The notes: generated by a model not told the origin, from the letters alone. Counted from the stretch's first letter, positions 12,672 to 24,200 are shown. The stretch: DNA of 64,000 bases from Haliclystus octoradiatus (GCA_916610825.1 OU744454.1:3495821-3559820), one strand, 5' to 3'. Translations and numbers: made by a program.

Positions 12672-13188
12672 ATATTTTAGACGCTTTATATAGTGAAATG
12701 GAAATCCTAAAAATGCTAGAAAAAACGTTAACCGACCTCTGGTATATAATAATAAATAGCATACAAACCTAATTGTATGAAGTCTGTTTGAGCCCCAACT
12801 GTGCAGTCACTCAAGTATATGTAGTGTGAGTATTCAAGTATATAGTGTGGTGACGTATTTGCAACCAATACAACAAAAGAAGCATCACGCTTCTGAATAA
12901 CCGTAACAAACAATGATTTATTTATTTATTTTGAACAAATAAATCATTGTTTGTTACGGTTATTCAGAAGCGTGATGCTTCTTTTGTTGTATTGGTTGCA
13001 AATACGTCACCACACTATATACTTGAATACTCACACTACATATACTTGAGTGACTGCACAGTTGGGGCTCAAACAGACTTCATACAATTAGGTTTGTATG
13101 CTATTTATTATTATATACCAGAGGTCGGTTAACGTTTTTTCTAGCATTTTTAGGATTTCCATTTCACTATATAAAGCGTCTAAAATAT
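12672..13188. repeat. 517-bp near-perfect palindrome
   Basis: The arms 12672-12923 and 12937-13188 are reverse complements around a 13-bp centre (midpoint 12930). By eye they are identical over about 252 bp. Each arm translates to the same 61-residue frame, which is a consequence of the palindrome and not a gene. This is a foldback transposon or a recent inverted duplication. Confidence 0.85.
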
Positions 13189-13835
13189 TGTTCAAATTGA
13201 CCACAAGGTGAGGTATATACTGCATAACATTGATATTGCTTTTTATATCTTTTCTGAATCTTTTCCATATATATATAGCCATGATGATGATATTCTAGAT
13301 AATTATTGATGATGTTGATATTTTTCTGGAATGTTCTTCATGTTTCCTAAACAAATTATAAAAATGTATCAGTTTATAGTGAGTATACATTTCATATGCT
13401 ACCACTTAATATTTATGATTACAAAAGCAAATCGATTCAGATTATATTCGACAGGTGATCACAATTAAGCGACATTCATCATCAGATTCATCGACTGGTT
13501 AAAAAAAAAGTAAAACCAGCTGTTATTATAAATCGGTATAAATAATTAATACCGGATGTATAAAATAACAAATTCTTGGAAGAAATTAAATGTATTCTCA
13601 GAAGCGAAATTTAACATACAAGCGGATGTATAAAAGATTCTGTTTTATGTACTAATTGTAACATACTGCGATTGGTTTTCAATCTGATTCAAGAACGATG
13701 GAATAAAGGTAAAATTTCAGAAGCCATAACTTGTAATATATTGTACAAACGTGCATCAAGACATGATTTCTACAGATGATGATTTTATATTTTAAATATC
13801 ATAACAACATAGCTTTCTATATGCTATAATATTTC
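13189..13835. other. Non-coding AT-rich DNA
   Basis: No gene or recognisable site; short AT microsatellite near 13267-13277. Confidence 0.5.
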
Positions 13836-14191
13836 AGTTCGCAATAAGAACTGTTGGATCGTTGAATTTTATATATTACATACCGAATACTAGTCGCTCA
13901 ACTTTTAGGTTTTAAATTTTCTACATAACTCTATCACCAGAGAGTTCATTGCCAACTTTATCATAAATCAATATCTCCCGGGGGAGAGGGGTAACCGAGC
14001 AACTTCAGGTACAGTTTCGCAATAAGAACTGTTGGATCGTTGAATTTTATATATTACATACCGAATACTAGTCGCTCAACTTTTAGGTTTTAAATTTTCT
14101 ACATAACTCTATCACCAGAGAGTTCATTGCCAACTTTATCATAAATCAATATCTCCCGGGGGAGAGGGGTAACCGAGCAACTTCAGGTACA
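13836..14191. repeat. 178-bp unit repeated twice in tandem
   Basis: TCGCAATAAGAACTG occurs at 13839 and 14017, and TACCGAATAC at 13881 and 14059, so the period is 178 bp. Both units end with CTCCCGGGGGAGAGGGG and CAACTTCAGGTACAG. A third, 5'-truncated unit opens the second segmental copy at 22068. The segmental duplication starts inside this unit. Confidence 0.85.
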
Positions 14192-14193
14192 GT

Positions 14194-14252
14194 CAGAGCC
14201 ATCTATTATAATATAATTGTTAATAATTAATAATATAATAATTATCATAGAT
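14194..14252. repeat. Short AT-rich hairpin with AGAGCCATCTAT ends
   Basis: AGAGCCATCTATTATAATAT is answered by ATAGATGGCTCT across an AT core. It is MITE-like and repeated at 22203-22267 in copy B. Confidence 0.6.
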
Positions 14253-14553
14253 GGCTCTGGGTACAGTGGGGTGCGAATTTCAAACTCAGAAGAACTAAAT
14301 TTGTAAATTTAGTAAAGAATTTTACTGGGCTTCACGAAGACTACCAGCTGTTTGTCGATATTGGTCGATATTGGTCACGTGACAGCATCTTGTGAATCAG
14401 CGCGTCCCCGTATACCCCGTATAAATTTCAAAATATTAATTGTTTCAATGATCAATACAATATCTTTACAAGTTGACAACATGTCTTTCTTTATCATTTG
14501 CAGAAATTTACACTGAAAGCATTTATGTACTTCAATCCAAATTATCATCTTGA

Positions 14554-15435
14554 ATGAACACTCACAATGAACAGCAGAACAGTAACAACTTTACCAATGT
14601 CGTAGCAGTTGTTTTTTATGCTCTGGCATGTAGCCTCTTCTATAAAAAGAGCTTCAAAGCTAAAATGCTTCCAGGAATCTTCGCTTTGGTGTTGTCTGGA
14701 TTTTTGGTGGATGTACACGTATACCATTCACATACTATTCTCTTATTTGCAGCGTGTATGACTCTGTTATTATTACGTTGCAATAACAGGATTATGGACT
14801 TGTCACAAATATGGAGTAGTAGTGATTCAATTGCATTTTTTATTTTGGCTCTTCTGGATGCCAAGTTTGGATTACTCGAACTGTACTCTGCCTTGACAAT
14901 TCCTTTCTCGTACTGGGTCAGAATAATTATCCTGGCGCTACCACAATTCATTAGACATCGACTGGTGAAAGCCAAGCTTCAGACGCTACGGGCTAAGGCT
15001 GGTCCTGTATATGTGCTGTATGTTGTCATGGCGGGATTGACGATAGTACGAGAATCCACTCACATGACCCCCGTCAACAAGTTGACTAGTTTTGTCGCGT
15101 TCATAGCAGCTACTACAGCTATACTGGCAGGGATGTTTTTCCGGCCAGACAATGGCACGCTACTGAGACCGTTCTCTTCAGGCAGCACATTGTCAGACAG
15201 AAGAATATGGCATCGAAATTTCATGATAGCTAGTCTAATTTGTATTTCGGTTAGTACCATTCTGCATATATATGGGTACAATGGAAATCCACCACGCCCA
15301 TCTATCAAACAATTACATGTTTGTATTTCTAACTGTAGTACAATGTACAGTAGTAGAGTGTGTCGCCAAGTACCATGGAGTCTTCTATTCAACACGGAGC
15401 TGATATCACAACTTGCAGACAGTGGAAACAAATAG
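14554..15435 (+). CDS. Multi-pass membrane protein of unknown family, copy A
   Basis: An uninterrupted 293-residue frame starting at ATG 14554. The protein has about eight hydrophobic segments (roughly residues 13-29, 38-54, 59-75, 91-113, 119-133, 150-165, 176-195, 222-241), and Lys/Arg-rich loops such as RHRLVKAKLQTLRAKAG around 136-150. I do not recognise the family. A poly(A) signal AATAAA starts 11 bp after the stop (15447-15452), and no intron is needed. The tandem paralogue at 22563 differs at six positions by my reading: three amino-acid changes, two silent changes, and a stop in place of the last Lys. Coding is supported by length and hydrophobic pattern, not by homology. Confidence 0.65.
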   Translation: MNTHNEQQNSNNFTNVVAVVFYALACSLFYKKSFKAKMLPGIFALVLSGFLVDVHVYHSHTILLFAACMTLLLLRCNNRIMDLSQIWSSSDSIAFFILALLDAKFGLLELYSALTIPFSYWVRIIILALPQFIRHRLVKAKLQTLRAKAGPVYVLYVVMAGLTIVRESTHMTPVNKLTSFVAFIAATTAILAGMFFRPDNGTLLRPFSSGSTLSDRRIWHRNFMIASLICISVSTILHIYGYNGNPPRPSIKQLHVCISNCSTMYSSRVCRQVPWSLLFNTELISQLADSGNK

Positions 15436-15912
15436 ATTTTCGTAGAAATAAAAACATTTTGAGTCTGCGAACAGGCTAATTTGACCTTTGTTTTGTAATT
15501 ATGTTAATAACTATGTTATGTTATTTTTGCATGCCGAGTAATTAATTTCTGTGCTAACATGCTTTTGCACGGCTTGGAAGAGAATCATATAATGTTTCAA
15601 GCAAAATTCATGATTATCTTCATCGATTTTTCAACGAGTATCAAAATTGAAAATTACGAGTGAAAAAAAGCTTTTTAAAATTAAAATTGTGAAATTAATT
15701 GAGTTGAGGAGAAATCGTATATCGTTTAGTTATTTACTTTTCCAAGAAAAGTTCGCAAGCAATGAAGAAGCCGAGAATCAGAGAATGGGATACTTTTATC
15801 CGATTTCAAAAACGCAAGTGTTCCTCTATTCAAACATTTTTCAGAAATTATCCATAGACACATCCAAGGAGGATATAAATTGTAATCCGCTAGTATTGAA
15901 CATTTCTTAAGA

Positions 15913-15918
15913 AAATCG
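15913..15918. other. Unoccupied Polinton target site AAATCG
   Basis: Copy A reads CTTAAGAAAATCGTAATTTC. The same sequence in copy B is split by the Polinton, with AAATCG present on each side (23922-23927 and 40715-40720). This gives the exact pre-insertion allele inside the same window. Confidence 0.95.
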
Positions 15919-16180
15919 TAATTTCAGTATCTAAATTTTCTTAACACTTTCTTATAAATTCAATTTTTACCTGTTTAATTATGCAATTGAATTCTGATTG
16001 GAGCATTTTCAAAATTTCATCAAAATGATCCTTCTGAAATAAAAACACACAGACAAAAAACAAACAAAAACTGATAAAAGTTGGCAAATAATTGACTTTC
16101 CTACTTCTAATTAGGCCTAAAAATCCGGAGTATTTAACTTTCTTAGCAATTAGGGAAGTTGAATACCAGAGGACTGTAAA

Positions 16181-16440
16181 GTGTCAGAATATCCATACTC
16201 CGAAACCGAAAAAGGACCTAATAGAAGCACTTCGGATCCGGCTCAAAAAAGCGTAAGAAAAGTAGACTCTGGCTCCAAAATATTTCAGACAAACTCCTGT
16301 AAAACGTCCGGATCTAATTTATCAACAAAAATTTTAGCAGATTCCTGCCTGCGTAAGGCATTTATTCCAGTTCGGTTGGCTTTTGAAATGGATACTTAAA
16401 ATCGGATTTTGACCAAGTGCTGCTCATGTTCACCTCTGTT
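16181..16440. repeat. GGAGTC-family dispersed repeat fragment
   Basis: ACTCCGAAACCGAAAAAGG, TTCGGATCC and TAGACTCTGGCTCC match the phrasing at 61700-61790 (ATTCCGAAAAAGCCC, TTGGATCCC). It is duplicated at 40993-41252. Confidence 0.5.
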
Positions 16441-18877
16441 GAGTATTTTACTGAACTGTTTTATGTTTTATAAACGTGTAGCACTCTAATAGGGAGGGTT
16501 AGATTTAGTACCGGTACCGGTTCAAGTTCATGTTTAGTCAATAAGAAGACTGGGTTACACCGGTACTCGTTCTTTCAAAACAAGACGTTTAGATTCAATA
16601 ACATAAAACCTCATAAGTTTTCCAGGTAAAATAAAATTTTAACAATTTCTTCAGAATTTATTTTGATTCTATGTATAAATTTTATAGCGATAATAAAATT
16701 TTCTTCAAAAAAGCTAAAGTAAAACTAAATCAAAGTAACGAAATCAAAACAAGTACTCCGTGGTTCATGTTTCGCGCCGAAAGTTGTTCCGAAACGAAGA
16801 GGTCAGTACAGGTTTCAGAGCACAGGGGCTTCCCCTAATGCGCAGAAGTGATGCGCAACGAGAAAGCTGTACTCGTAGCTGTACCCAAGGTGGCTGTACC
16901 TGTACTAAATCTAAACTCCCTAATGAGAGCAACGAGAGTGATATTATATCTCTATAGGGAAGATGTTGGACAGCATACAAACTCAACAACCAGTTAATAT
17001 ACTCAGAACGCAGCCTACGAAACATTGATAGGATTTGCCAAAGCCGTTTTCAAGCATAAACTCTTTAAACTTATACAAACAGGAGTGAACCGATTCTAAT
17101 ATCAGTAAACTAAGTCAAAATGTTAGTTTGGACAAAAATGGAAATTTTAATACACCAGCATGATGAAAATGATACCCACAAAATGGCACGTTCCTTATAA
17201 GCTATGTGACATCATTGTAAGATTCCGGAACTTGTGCCATGAAACTGTTCGGGAGCGTTACTACCTTGACAAATTGATAACAATAGCAAACCTACGTTAA
17301 TTTATAAGTAATTTATAAGATGTATATTGTTCTAAGCCTTTAGATCTCGCCAGTGTCATTAACGTTCTATACACCTTCCAAAATAGAATAGTAATCAAAT
17401 TACAAATACGTTTCGTCACATCATCAAAACAAATAATTACATCAAAGTATAGGTTGTGCTGTTTAAAAAATATACAACCCATCCAGGGCTGTTCCGAGAA
17501 ATTCTCTTTGAGTGGGGAAGAATGGAGAAATTCCGACTTCATCGGAGTCCGACTCGACTATGTAGTCGAAATTGGAAGAAAGTTAAGGTGCAGTATCCGG
17601 AGTTGAATTCATAAATAAATTTGAAGTTGAAGTTGAATAAATTGTACATTGAGCTAAATCATCAGAATACTTCCCGAGCGTAGCGATAAAAAAATATCCG
17701 GCCATATTTTAAGAGAGCCAATCCGGCACAAACTTGCTCTCATCTGTTCTGATAAACACCAAAAGTTGAAGATAATTGTCGCTATATATAGTATTCATGA
17801 TTTGTGAAGACATGAATAATGGACAAAAAAAGAACTCTCTTATTTCTAATCTTAGAAAGCGAACATCACAATATTTCTTTGCCTTTTCTTCCTTTTTATG
17901 CCGACTGGAGACATTTCAAGGAAGATTTACCCACTGACCCATACTAGGGACGGCCCTGAACTACCCGGTATAGAAGTTTCATTCCCCAATTACCATCATT
18001 AATGGAACTTTTCAAATCAATCAAAATCCCTAATGAATTATCATCATAATAATCACACAAAACCGAGCTTATTGATGTGCTAATTAATTGCTTCTGACGA
18101 TCAACTTTTGGAACTTGAAGATTACTCAAAAATCATTAAACCTTATTTTATCACAGTTGTTAAATGAAAAGGAACAGCAACAAACAAGGGTATTTTTAAA
18201 ATTTTTGATGATTGTCTCCAATGTGAACCAAGCCTCCCGTGTATAGCTTATATAGTATTTCATATTCCAGCGCGTGTGTTTTTCGCTTGAATTATTTGGA
18301 GTCAACGAATTCCTATAAAGGTTATACACAATACGACTAATAGCTGAAGATGCCGTGTACACCAAGTTGAACAAATATAATGAAAAATAGCATCAAATAG
18401 ACGGTATCGATAAAACAAATATGGGCAATATCACTATAAATCAATCAGCTACACAAAAAGCTGTAATAGCATAATTAAATTCTATATATTCTTGCCTCAA
18501 ATATTTTCCGAAGCTTTCTTTCATAATTTGAAAACAATTTCTCTTCTCGGGGTAACCAGAAGGCAGAAGATGGACCAGCGTTTCGTGAGTCGGGATCTAC
18601 GTGGCACTTTGGAAAACGTCAATCAAATTCATTATATAAATGGCTGTAAAACAAACAAAAGACGAAAAGTACATCGATCAGTCACTATGACAATCATACT
18701 CAAGAACAATGGAACTGATTGTTAAGGAATGGTCACTCAATATAGACCATCTAGACCTTCAAATACATTCAATGCAGAAATCCCATTGTTTGACTGAGTC
18801 TCGTTTGCCCTCCTTTACCTCCAAATGAGACAATCAAAAATGCCAAATAAATCCCAAAATTTGTACTGCACTTACGT

Positions 18878-18953
18878 CCAGTTGTATGGTGCAGGGCGGC
18901 AGGCGAGATATTAAGTTATCTGTAAGGGTCAGTGGTTCGAATCCTGCAACTGG
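18878..18953 (+). pseudogene. tRNA-like segment, copy in R1
   Basis: 76 nt with CCAGTTG/CAACTGG acceptor pairing, A-box-like TGGTGCAGGGCGG and B-box GGTTCGAATCC. Same assessment as 11005-11080: a tRNA-derived repeat head rather than a working tRNA. Confidence 0.6.
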
Positions 18954-19084
18954 CAAAGGGTGACTCATCCTTACTGATTCCGGATAGGTAAATTGAGTAG
19001 CATTCTTCGGAGTGCCCTTTTCCATCGCTTTCTCTGTGGTAAAAAGCGGAGGGAAGGGCAATGTTGTTTTGATTACCCATACCT

Positions 19085-19285
19085 TTTCTATTTCAAAATT
19101 TTAATCACCTCTTGGAGTTGATTGGAGTTGCATGCTATGTGCATGTAACTTTTTAATGTTGGAAAGATTGGATACATAAAAATCATGTCATTTACTATAT
19201 ATCCAATCTTCAACATTAAAAAAGTTACAAGCACATAACATACAACTCTCATCAACTCCAAGAAGTGATTGGAATTTCAAATGAA
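19085..19285. repeat. Foldback element, copy in R1
   Basis: Inverted arms AATCACCTCTTGGAGTTG and CAACTCCAAGAAGTGATT enclose the GATTGGATACATA/TATATCCAATC inner pair, as at 10672-10865. Confidence 0.65.
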
Positions 19286-21005
19286 AATACTTCCCTGGAA
19301 ATAAAGATAACAGTTTTTTTTTTTTTTATTTAAATAAAATATTATTCTAAACAAACCTTTGTAAAATTTTTGTATGAAAACAATTGAATAACTATAAAAT
19401 AACTTTATAACTAAATTTATCCCTACTATGTAACTATAATTATAATATTATATCCTATATCTATAAAATTTACAAAAAATTTTAAATAGATTGCATTTTT
19501 GTAAAGAGAAAAAAAATAAAAAGATTGCTTCCAGAAAAATTATACAGGTACGATGAATACTGTAAAGAGAAATGTTGTTGTATTATCAATATTTACTATT
19601 TGGAATGCCAGCACAAACAATGAATTGTGAATTTTGTGAATTTGTACACAACTTTAGGAGCAGCCTATTCAATCCTTTTTTAATCTGAACATTCAAATCC
19701 ATAATTCAACATTGTTGGTATAATCCGTTCTTCTAAAAAGTAAATTAAACCGGTCCTTCTCAAATGTTACTATTGAATATAGACTGAAACTAAGGATTTA
19801 GGCTGAAAAATGACTGAATAAGACAAATTTTACAATTTATAAAGACGTAATCCGCCAAAAGACAACAGAGTTTCATTTCTGACAGTGAGGCAAAAAAAGT
19901 ATATATATATTTGACAAAATAAGTCTCCAATAGCTGACAATTTGTTAGTAATCTAATCTGTGCCACCATTAGCTACAGACCGCGATTCTTTAAGGGACTC
20001 AAGCCTCAAGGAGCATTTATAGCTGCAAGTTTGCTGTCGTCGCAAGAAAATTACATGAGGTTAAATTGAAAGAAAATTGTAAAAATGAGTTTGCTCTTCG
20101 ATGATTTTGAATGTTGGAACAGCTTGCTATGAATTCTAACTTGAAATTAAAATATCAGTCTTTTTGTTTCTATTTACTTAACAATTACAATTTGAACATT
20201 CGAAATAACTATATTAATAGATCTTGCACATAAAAAAATGTTAGTGTAAAACAAATGAAGATATCATAAATACCCTGAAAAATGCCTGTAATTAAATTCC
20301 GTTGTAGACCACGAGGGTCGCTCGTTATTCCCGACGTTATTTTATCGGGTTGATAGCACCAATATGATGTATCGATATAATAAATATGGATATTGAAGCT
20401 AGCTGTCGCTATTCATCTGCTGGAATGATATTGCAAACAAATATTTATAATAATATAATTTAATGTCATATTCTTGCCTCGAATATGTAGTAGCTTCAAA
20501 GTTTCCATCCATGATTTGAAAACAAATTGTCTTCTTGGTGTAGTCAGAAATCAAAAAGACCTTCGATATATGAATCACTACGTGGCATATTGCGAAACGT
20601 CAATCAAATTCATGATAGACGTATTTTATTGGTTACTTGAATGAAATGTACATACATCAATCAAACGTTGCACATGACTAAACTTACAGAAAAAACATTT
20701 TAAGTCGTTTCTAAATTTGAGAGGTTTTATCATTAATTTTGTTGCGAATAATTTTTTTTGCAAATAATAATTAATCCTGCCGGCAATTATAGCATATCAA
20801 TGGTGTACCCAACCAAGTCAGTATAACTCAGTTTAGAGCTGTTGTCCAACTTTTTTAAAAGAGAGAATAAACATTGACCGGCGGCCGCTACGAGTGTTAG
20901 AGTTGAAACATGTTTAACATTTTTCAAAAGCTTTGCTTCAATTTTGAGACACCGAATCAACACGAAGGACATCAAAGAAAAACAAGGGAAATGTACTAGA
21001 AATAT

Positions 21006-22067
21006 CGTTCTCACTTTATAAAATAGCTTGAAATATTGTGTTTTCTTTCGAATACTTGAAATTATCTCGGAGCTTCTTAGTTAAGATCACAATGGAGTTC
21101 TAAATCTCACATAATAATGAAGGTTAATATTATTTACAAAAAAAGCCTTGAAAGAATATAATATAGAACAAAATAAAAATGATCAGAAGAGAACAGAGAA
21201 GTAAAAATAATCGAATACTCAACATTGTTAAATAATCTTTTTATGTTTCTCTTTATGTATAATATTTAAACTAATATATAATAAGTTTTATATCTAATGT
21301 ACCTTGACTGTAATTCACAAATATTATTAAAAGCTGTACAATCATTATACAACCATCATCGTATTTAATATATAATTCACTATTATTATTACTCATTTCA
21401 TCTATATTTTATAGAGTAAAATAGTAGTGAAAATAATCCATATTTTATTTCTTAAAATCTATTGATATTGAAGACGTAATATTACAATTACATTTTAATT
21501 AAACAGTAAAAACATTTTTGTTTTGTTAAACCAAAAAAAATGATCAGAGGAAGATATTTGGATTCATAATGGCGGCAAAACGGACCCATAAAGGTTTGAA
21601 TATCAACATATCCACATTACCTATAAGTAACTTTTTAAATGTATAAACATCCGATTTAGTAAATTATTTACTTTCATACAAGAATATAGTATCGATGGTG
21701 GCGAGACGTATTTGAAGTAGAATGGAATAGACCACTAGCATGGATTTAGACGGCATTAATGCTAATATTAGTTCGATAGATAACTTCATAGTTTGACATC
21801 AATGAGAGAATACAGGAGGCTCCATGAGTACCTGATCATCTGAAAAAAAGAGAAATTAGTTAAAAGCACAGTACAGTGAAACCTGTATAACAACCAGCTC
21901 TGGACATTGCAGGACTGATCACTATGGACAGGTGACGGTTCGATAGAGGTGCCGTTATAACAGTCCAATCATAGCATCATCACATTTTAACTGTTACAAA
22001 AGGAGAAGTGATACCATGATCAAAACGAGCACAAACGTGCAATCCCATTGTTGCTGAAGTCAAGGGT
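21006..22067. other. Non-coding end of copy A
   Basis: AT-rich and without a gene. It includes a dispersed repeat fragment at about 21875-21965 (ACAGTGAAACCTGTATAAC). The tandem junction with copy B is at 22067/22068. Confidence 0.55.
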
Positions 22068-22562
22068 TACCGAATACTAGTCGCTCAACTTTTAGGTTTT
22101 AAATTTTCTACATAACTCTATCACCAGAGAGTTCATTGCCAACTTTATCATAAATCAATATCTCCCGGGGGAGAGGGGTAACCGAGCAACTTCAGGTACA
22201 GTCAGAGCCATCTATTATAATATAATTGTTAATAATTAATAATATAATAATTATCATAGATGGCTCTCGGTACAGTGGGGTGCGAATTTCAAACTCAGAA
22301 GAACTAAATTTGTAAATTAAGTAAAGAATTTTACTGGGCTTCACGAAGACTACCAGCTGTTTGTCGATATTGGTCGATATTGGTCACGTGACAGCATCTT
22401 GTGAATCAGCGCGTCCCCGTATACCCCGTATAAATTTCAAAATATTAATTGTTTCAATGATCAATACAATATCTTTACAAGTTGACAACATGTCTTTCTT
22501 TATCATTTGCAGAAATTTACACTGAAAGCATTTATGTACTTCAATCCAAATTATCATCTTGA

Positions 22563-23441
22563 ATGAACACTCACAATGAACAGCAGAACAGTAACAACTT
22601 TACCAATGTCGTAGCAGTTGTTTTTTATGCTCTGGCATGTAGCCTCTTCTATAAAAAGAGCTTCAAAGCTAAAATGCTTCCAGGAATCTTCGCTTTGGTG
22701 TTGTCTGGATTTTTGGTGGATGTACACGTATACCATTCACATACTATTCTCTTATTTGCAGCGTGTATGACTCTGTTATTATTACGTTGCAATAACAGGA
22801 TTATGGACTTGTCACAAATATGGAGTAGTAGTGATTCAATTGCATTTTTTATTTTGGCTCTTCTGGATGCCAAGTTTGGATTACTCGAACTGTACTCTGC
22901 CTTGGCAATTCCTTTCTCGTACTGGGTCAGAATAATTATCCTGGCGCTACCACAATTCATTAGACATAGACTGGTGAAAGCCAAGCTTCAGACGCTACGG
23001 GCTAAGGCTGGTCCTGTATATGTGCTGTATGTTGTCATGGCGGGATTGACGATAGTACGAGAATCCACTCACATGACCCCCGTCAACAAGTTGACTAGTT
23101 TTGTCGCGTTCATAGCAGCTACTACAGCTATACTGGCAGGGATGTTTTTCCGGCCAGACAATGGCACGCTACTGAGACCGTTCTCTTCAGGCAGCACATT
23201 GTCGGACAGAAGAATATGGCATCGAAATTTCATGATAGCTAGTCTAATTTGTATTTCGGTTAGTACCATTCTGCATATATATGGGTACAATGGACATCCA
23301 ACACGCCCATCTATCAAACAATTACATGTTTGTATTTCTAACTGTAGTACAATGTACAGTAGTAGAGTGTGTCGCCAAGTACCATGGAGTCTTCTATTCA
23401 ACACGGAGCTGATATCACAACTTGCAGACAGTGGAAACTAA
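22563..23441 (+). CDS. Multi-pass membrane protein of unknown family, copy B
   Basis: A 292-residue paralogue of the gene at 14554, with the same eight hydrophobic segments. Changes from copy A include Thr to Ala near residue 115, Asn to His and Pro to Thr near residues 265-267, and loss of the last Lys to a stop. Its 3' region is interrupted 486 bp after the stop by the Polinton, but the nearby AATAAA is kept, so the insertion need not break the coding region. Family unknown. Confidence 0.62.
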   Translation: MNTHNEQQNSNNFTNVVAVVFYALACSLFYKKSFKAKMLPGIFALVLSGFLVDVHVYHSHTILLFAACMTLLLLRCNNRIMDLSQIWSSSDSIAFFILALLDAKFGLLELYSALAIPFSYWVRIIILALPQFIRHRLVKAKLQTLRAKAGPVYVLYVVMAGLTIVRESTHMTPVNKLTSFVAFIAATTAILAGMFFRPDNGTLLRPFSSGSTLSDRRIWHRNFMIASLICISVSTILHIYGYNGHPTRPSIKQLHVCISNCSTMYSSRVCRQVPWSLLFNTELISQLADSGN

Positions 23442-23921
23442 TAGATTTTCGTAGAAATAAAAACATTTTGAGTCTGCGAACAGGCTAATTTGACCTTTGT
23501 TTTGTAATTATGTTAATAACTATGTTATGTTATTTTTGCATGCCGAGTAATTAATTTCTGTGCTAACATGCTTTTGCACGGCTTGGAAGAGAATCATATA
23601 ATGTTTCAAGCAAAATTCATGATTATCTTCATCGATTTTTCAACGAGTATCAAAATTGAAAATTACGAGTGAAAAAAAGCTTTTTAAAATTAAAATTGTG
23701 AAATTAATTGAGTTGAGGAGAAATCGTATATCGTTTAGTTATTTACTTTTCCAAGAAAAGTTCGCAAGCAATGAAGAAGCCGAGAATCAGAGAATGGGAT
23801 ACTTTTATCCGATTTCAAAAACGCAAGTGTTCCTCTATTCAAACATTTTTCAGAAATTATCCATAGACACATCCAAGGAGGATATAAATTGTAATCCGCT
23901 AGTATTGAACATTTCTTAAGA

Positions 23922-23927
23922 AAATCG
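23922..23927. repeat. Polinton target-site duplication, left (AAATCG)
   Basis: Six bases immediately outside the left TIR, identical to 40715-40720 and to the empty site at 15913-15918. Six-base duplications are the rule for Polintons. Confidence 0.95.
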
Positions 23928-23971
23928 AGTAGATGTATTTGACGGGTTCTGGGCCAGTCAATAGGCAACGA

Positions 23972-24170
23972 CGCAACGATCCGGAACTCCGGTAAAAAGC
24001 GCAACGATTTGCGCAACGATCCGGTCAACCACTCCGGTATTTGCGCAACGATCCGGTCAACCACTCCGGTATTTGCGCAACGATCCGGTTTAGCGCAACG
24101 ATCCGGTTTTAGCGCAACGATCCGGTTTTAGCGCAACGATCCATTAATCCGATTACCAAAAGCGCAACGA
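23972..24170 (+). repeat. Iteron array GCGCAACGATCCGG (left TIR)
   Basis: GCAACGAT begins at about 23973, 24001, 24013, 24045, 24077, 24095, 24113, 24133 and 24163. Most copies read GCGCAACGATCCGG. Spacings of 18 and 32 bp recur. It could bind a replication or transposition protein; that is inference. Confidence 0.85.
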
Positions 24171-24171
24171 T

Positions 24172-24192
24172 TGATTGACAACATGTCAATCA
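24172..24192. promoter_or_regulatory. Dyad TGATTGACA / TGTCAATCA upstream of left TATA
   Basis: Two 9-bp arms in perfect inverted symmetry with a 3-bp spacer, ending 8 bp before the TATA box. Each arm matches nine of ten bases of the known PBX-MEIS/PREP consensus TGATTGACAG. It is repeated in the right TIR at 40418-40438. Confidence 0.55.
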
Positions 24193-24200
24193 TCCAGGGT

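Larger units (their letters stand above)
15436..18274. other. Non-coding part of copy A
   Basis: This holds the 3' region of the membrane gene, the empty Polinton target site (15913-15918), a GGAGTC-type repeat fragment (16181-16440) and AT-rich filler. An 87-codon frame at 15647-15910 is preserved in copy B, but only as a result of the duplication. About 130 bp near 17070-17210 is missing from copy B. Confidence 0.6.
18275..21005 (-). repeat. Long repeat block, inverted copy R1
   Basis: Reverse complement of 9008-11675, carrying the same foldback, tRNA-like segment and GCGGCCGC stretch in the opposite order. L and R1 therefore flank the palindrome and the membrane gene as a large imperfect inverted repeat. 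Confidence 0.8.
14059..22067 (+). repeat. Segmental tandem duplication, copy A (8009 bp)
   Basis: Every landmark from 14059 onward recurs 8009 bp later: the TACCGAATAC start at 14059 and 22068, the membrane gene at 14554 and 22563, and the target site at 15913 and 23922. The unit ends at GCTGAAGTCAAGGGT (22053-22067), which joins directly to the start of copy B. Copy A lacks the Polinton and so keeps the pre-insertion sequence. Confidence 0.9.

Noticed and set aside
12728..13132. Two identical 61-codon frames facing away from each other
   Set aside because: They are the two arms of the palindrome read on opposite strands; identity is structural, not selective.
14640..14975. Minus-strand frames under the membrane gene (also 15060-15431 and the copy B equivalents)
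   Set aside because: Shadows of the plus-strand gene; no motif and no hydrophobic pattern of their own.
15647..15910. 87-codon frame identical at 23656-23919
   Set aside because: Identity follows from the 8-kb duplication and the frame lies in AT-rich 3' DNA after a poly(A) signal. There is no independent sign of coding.
23735..24064. 109-codon minus-strand frame at the Polinton's left edge
   Set aside because: It crosses the junction between host DNA and the TIR, which did not exist before insertion.
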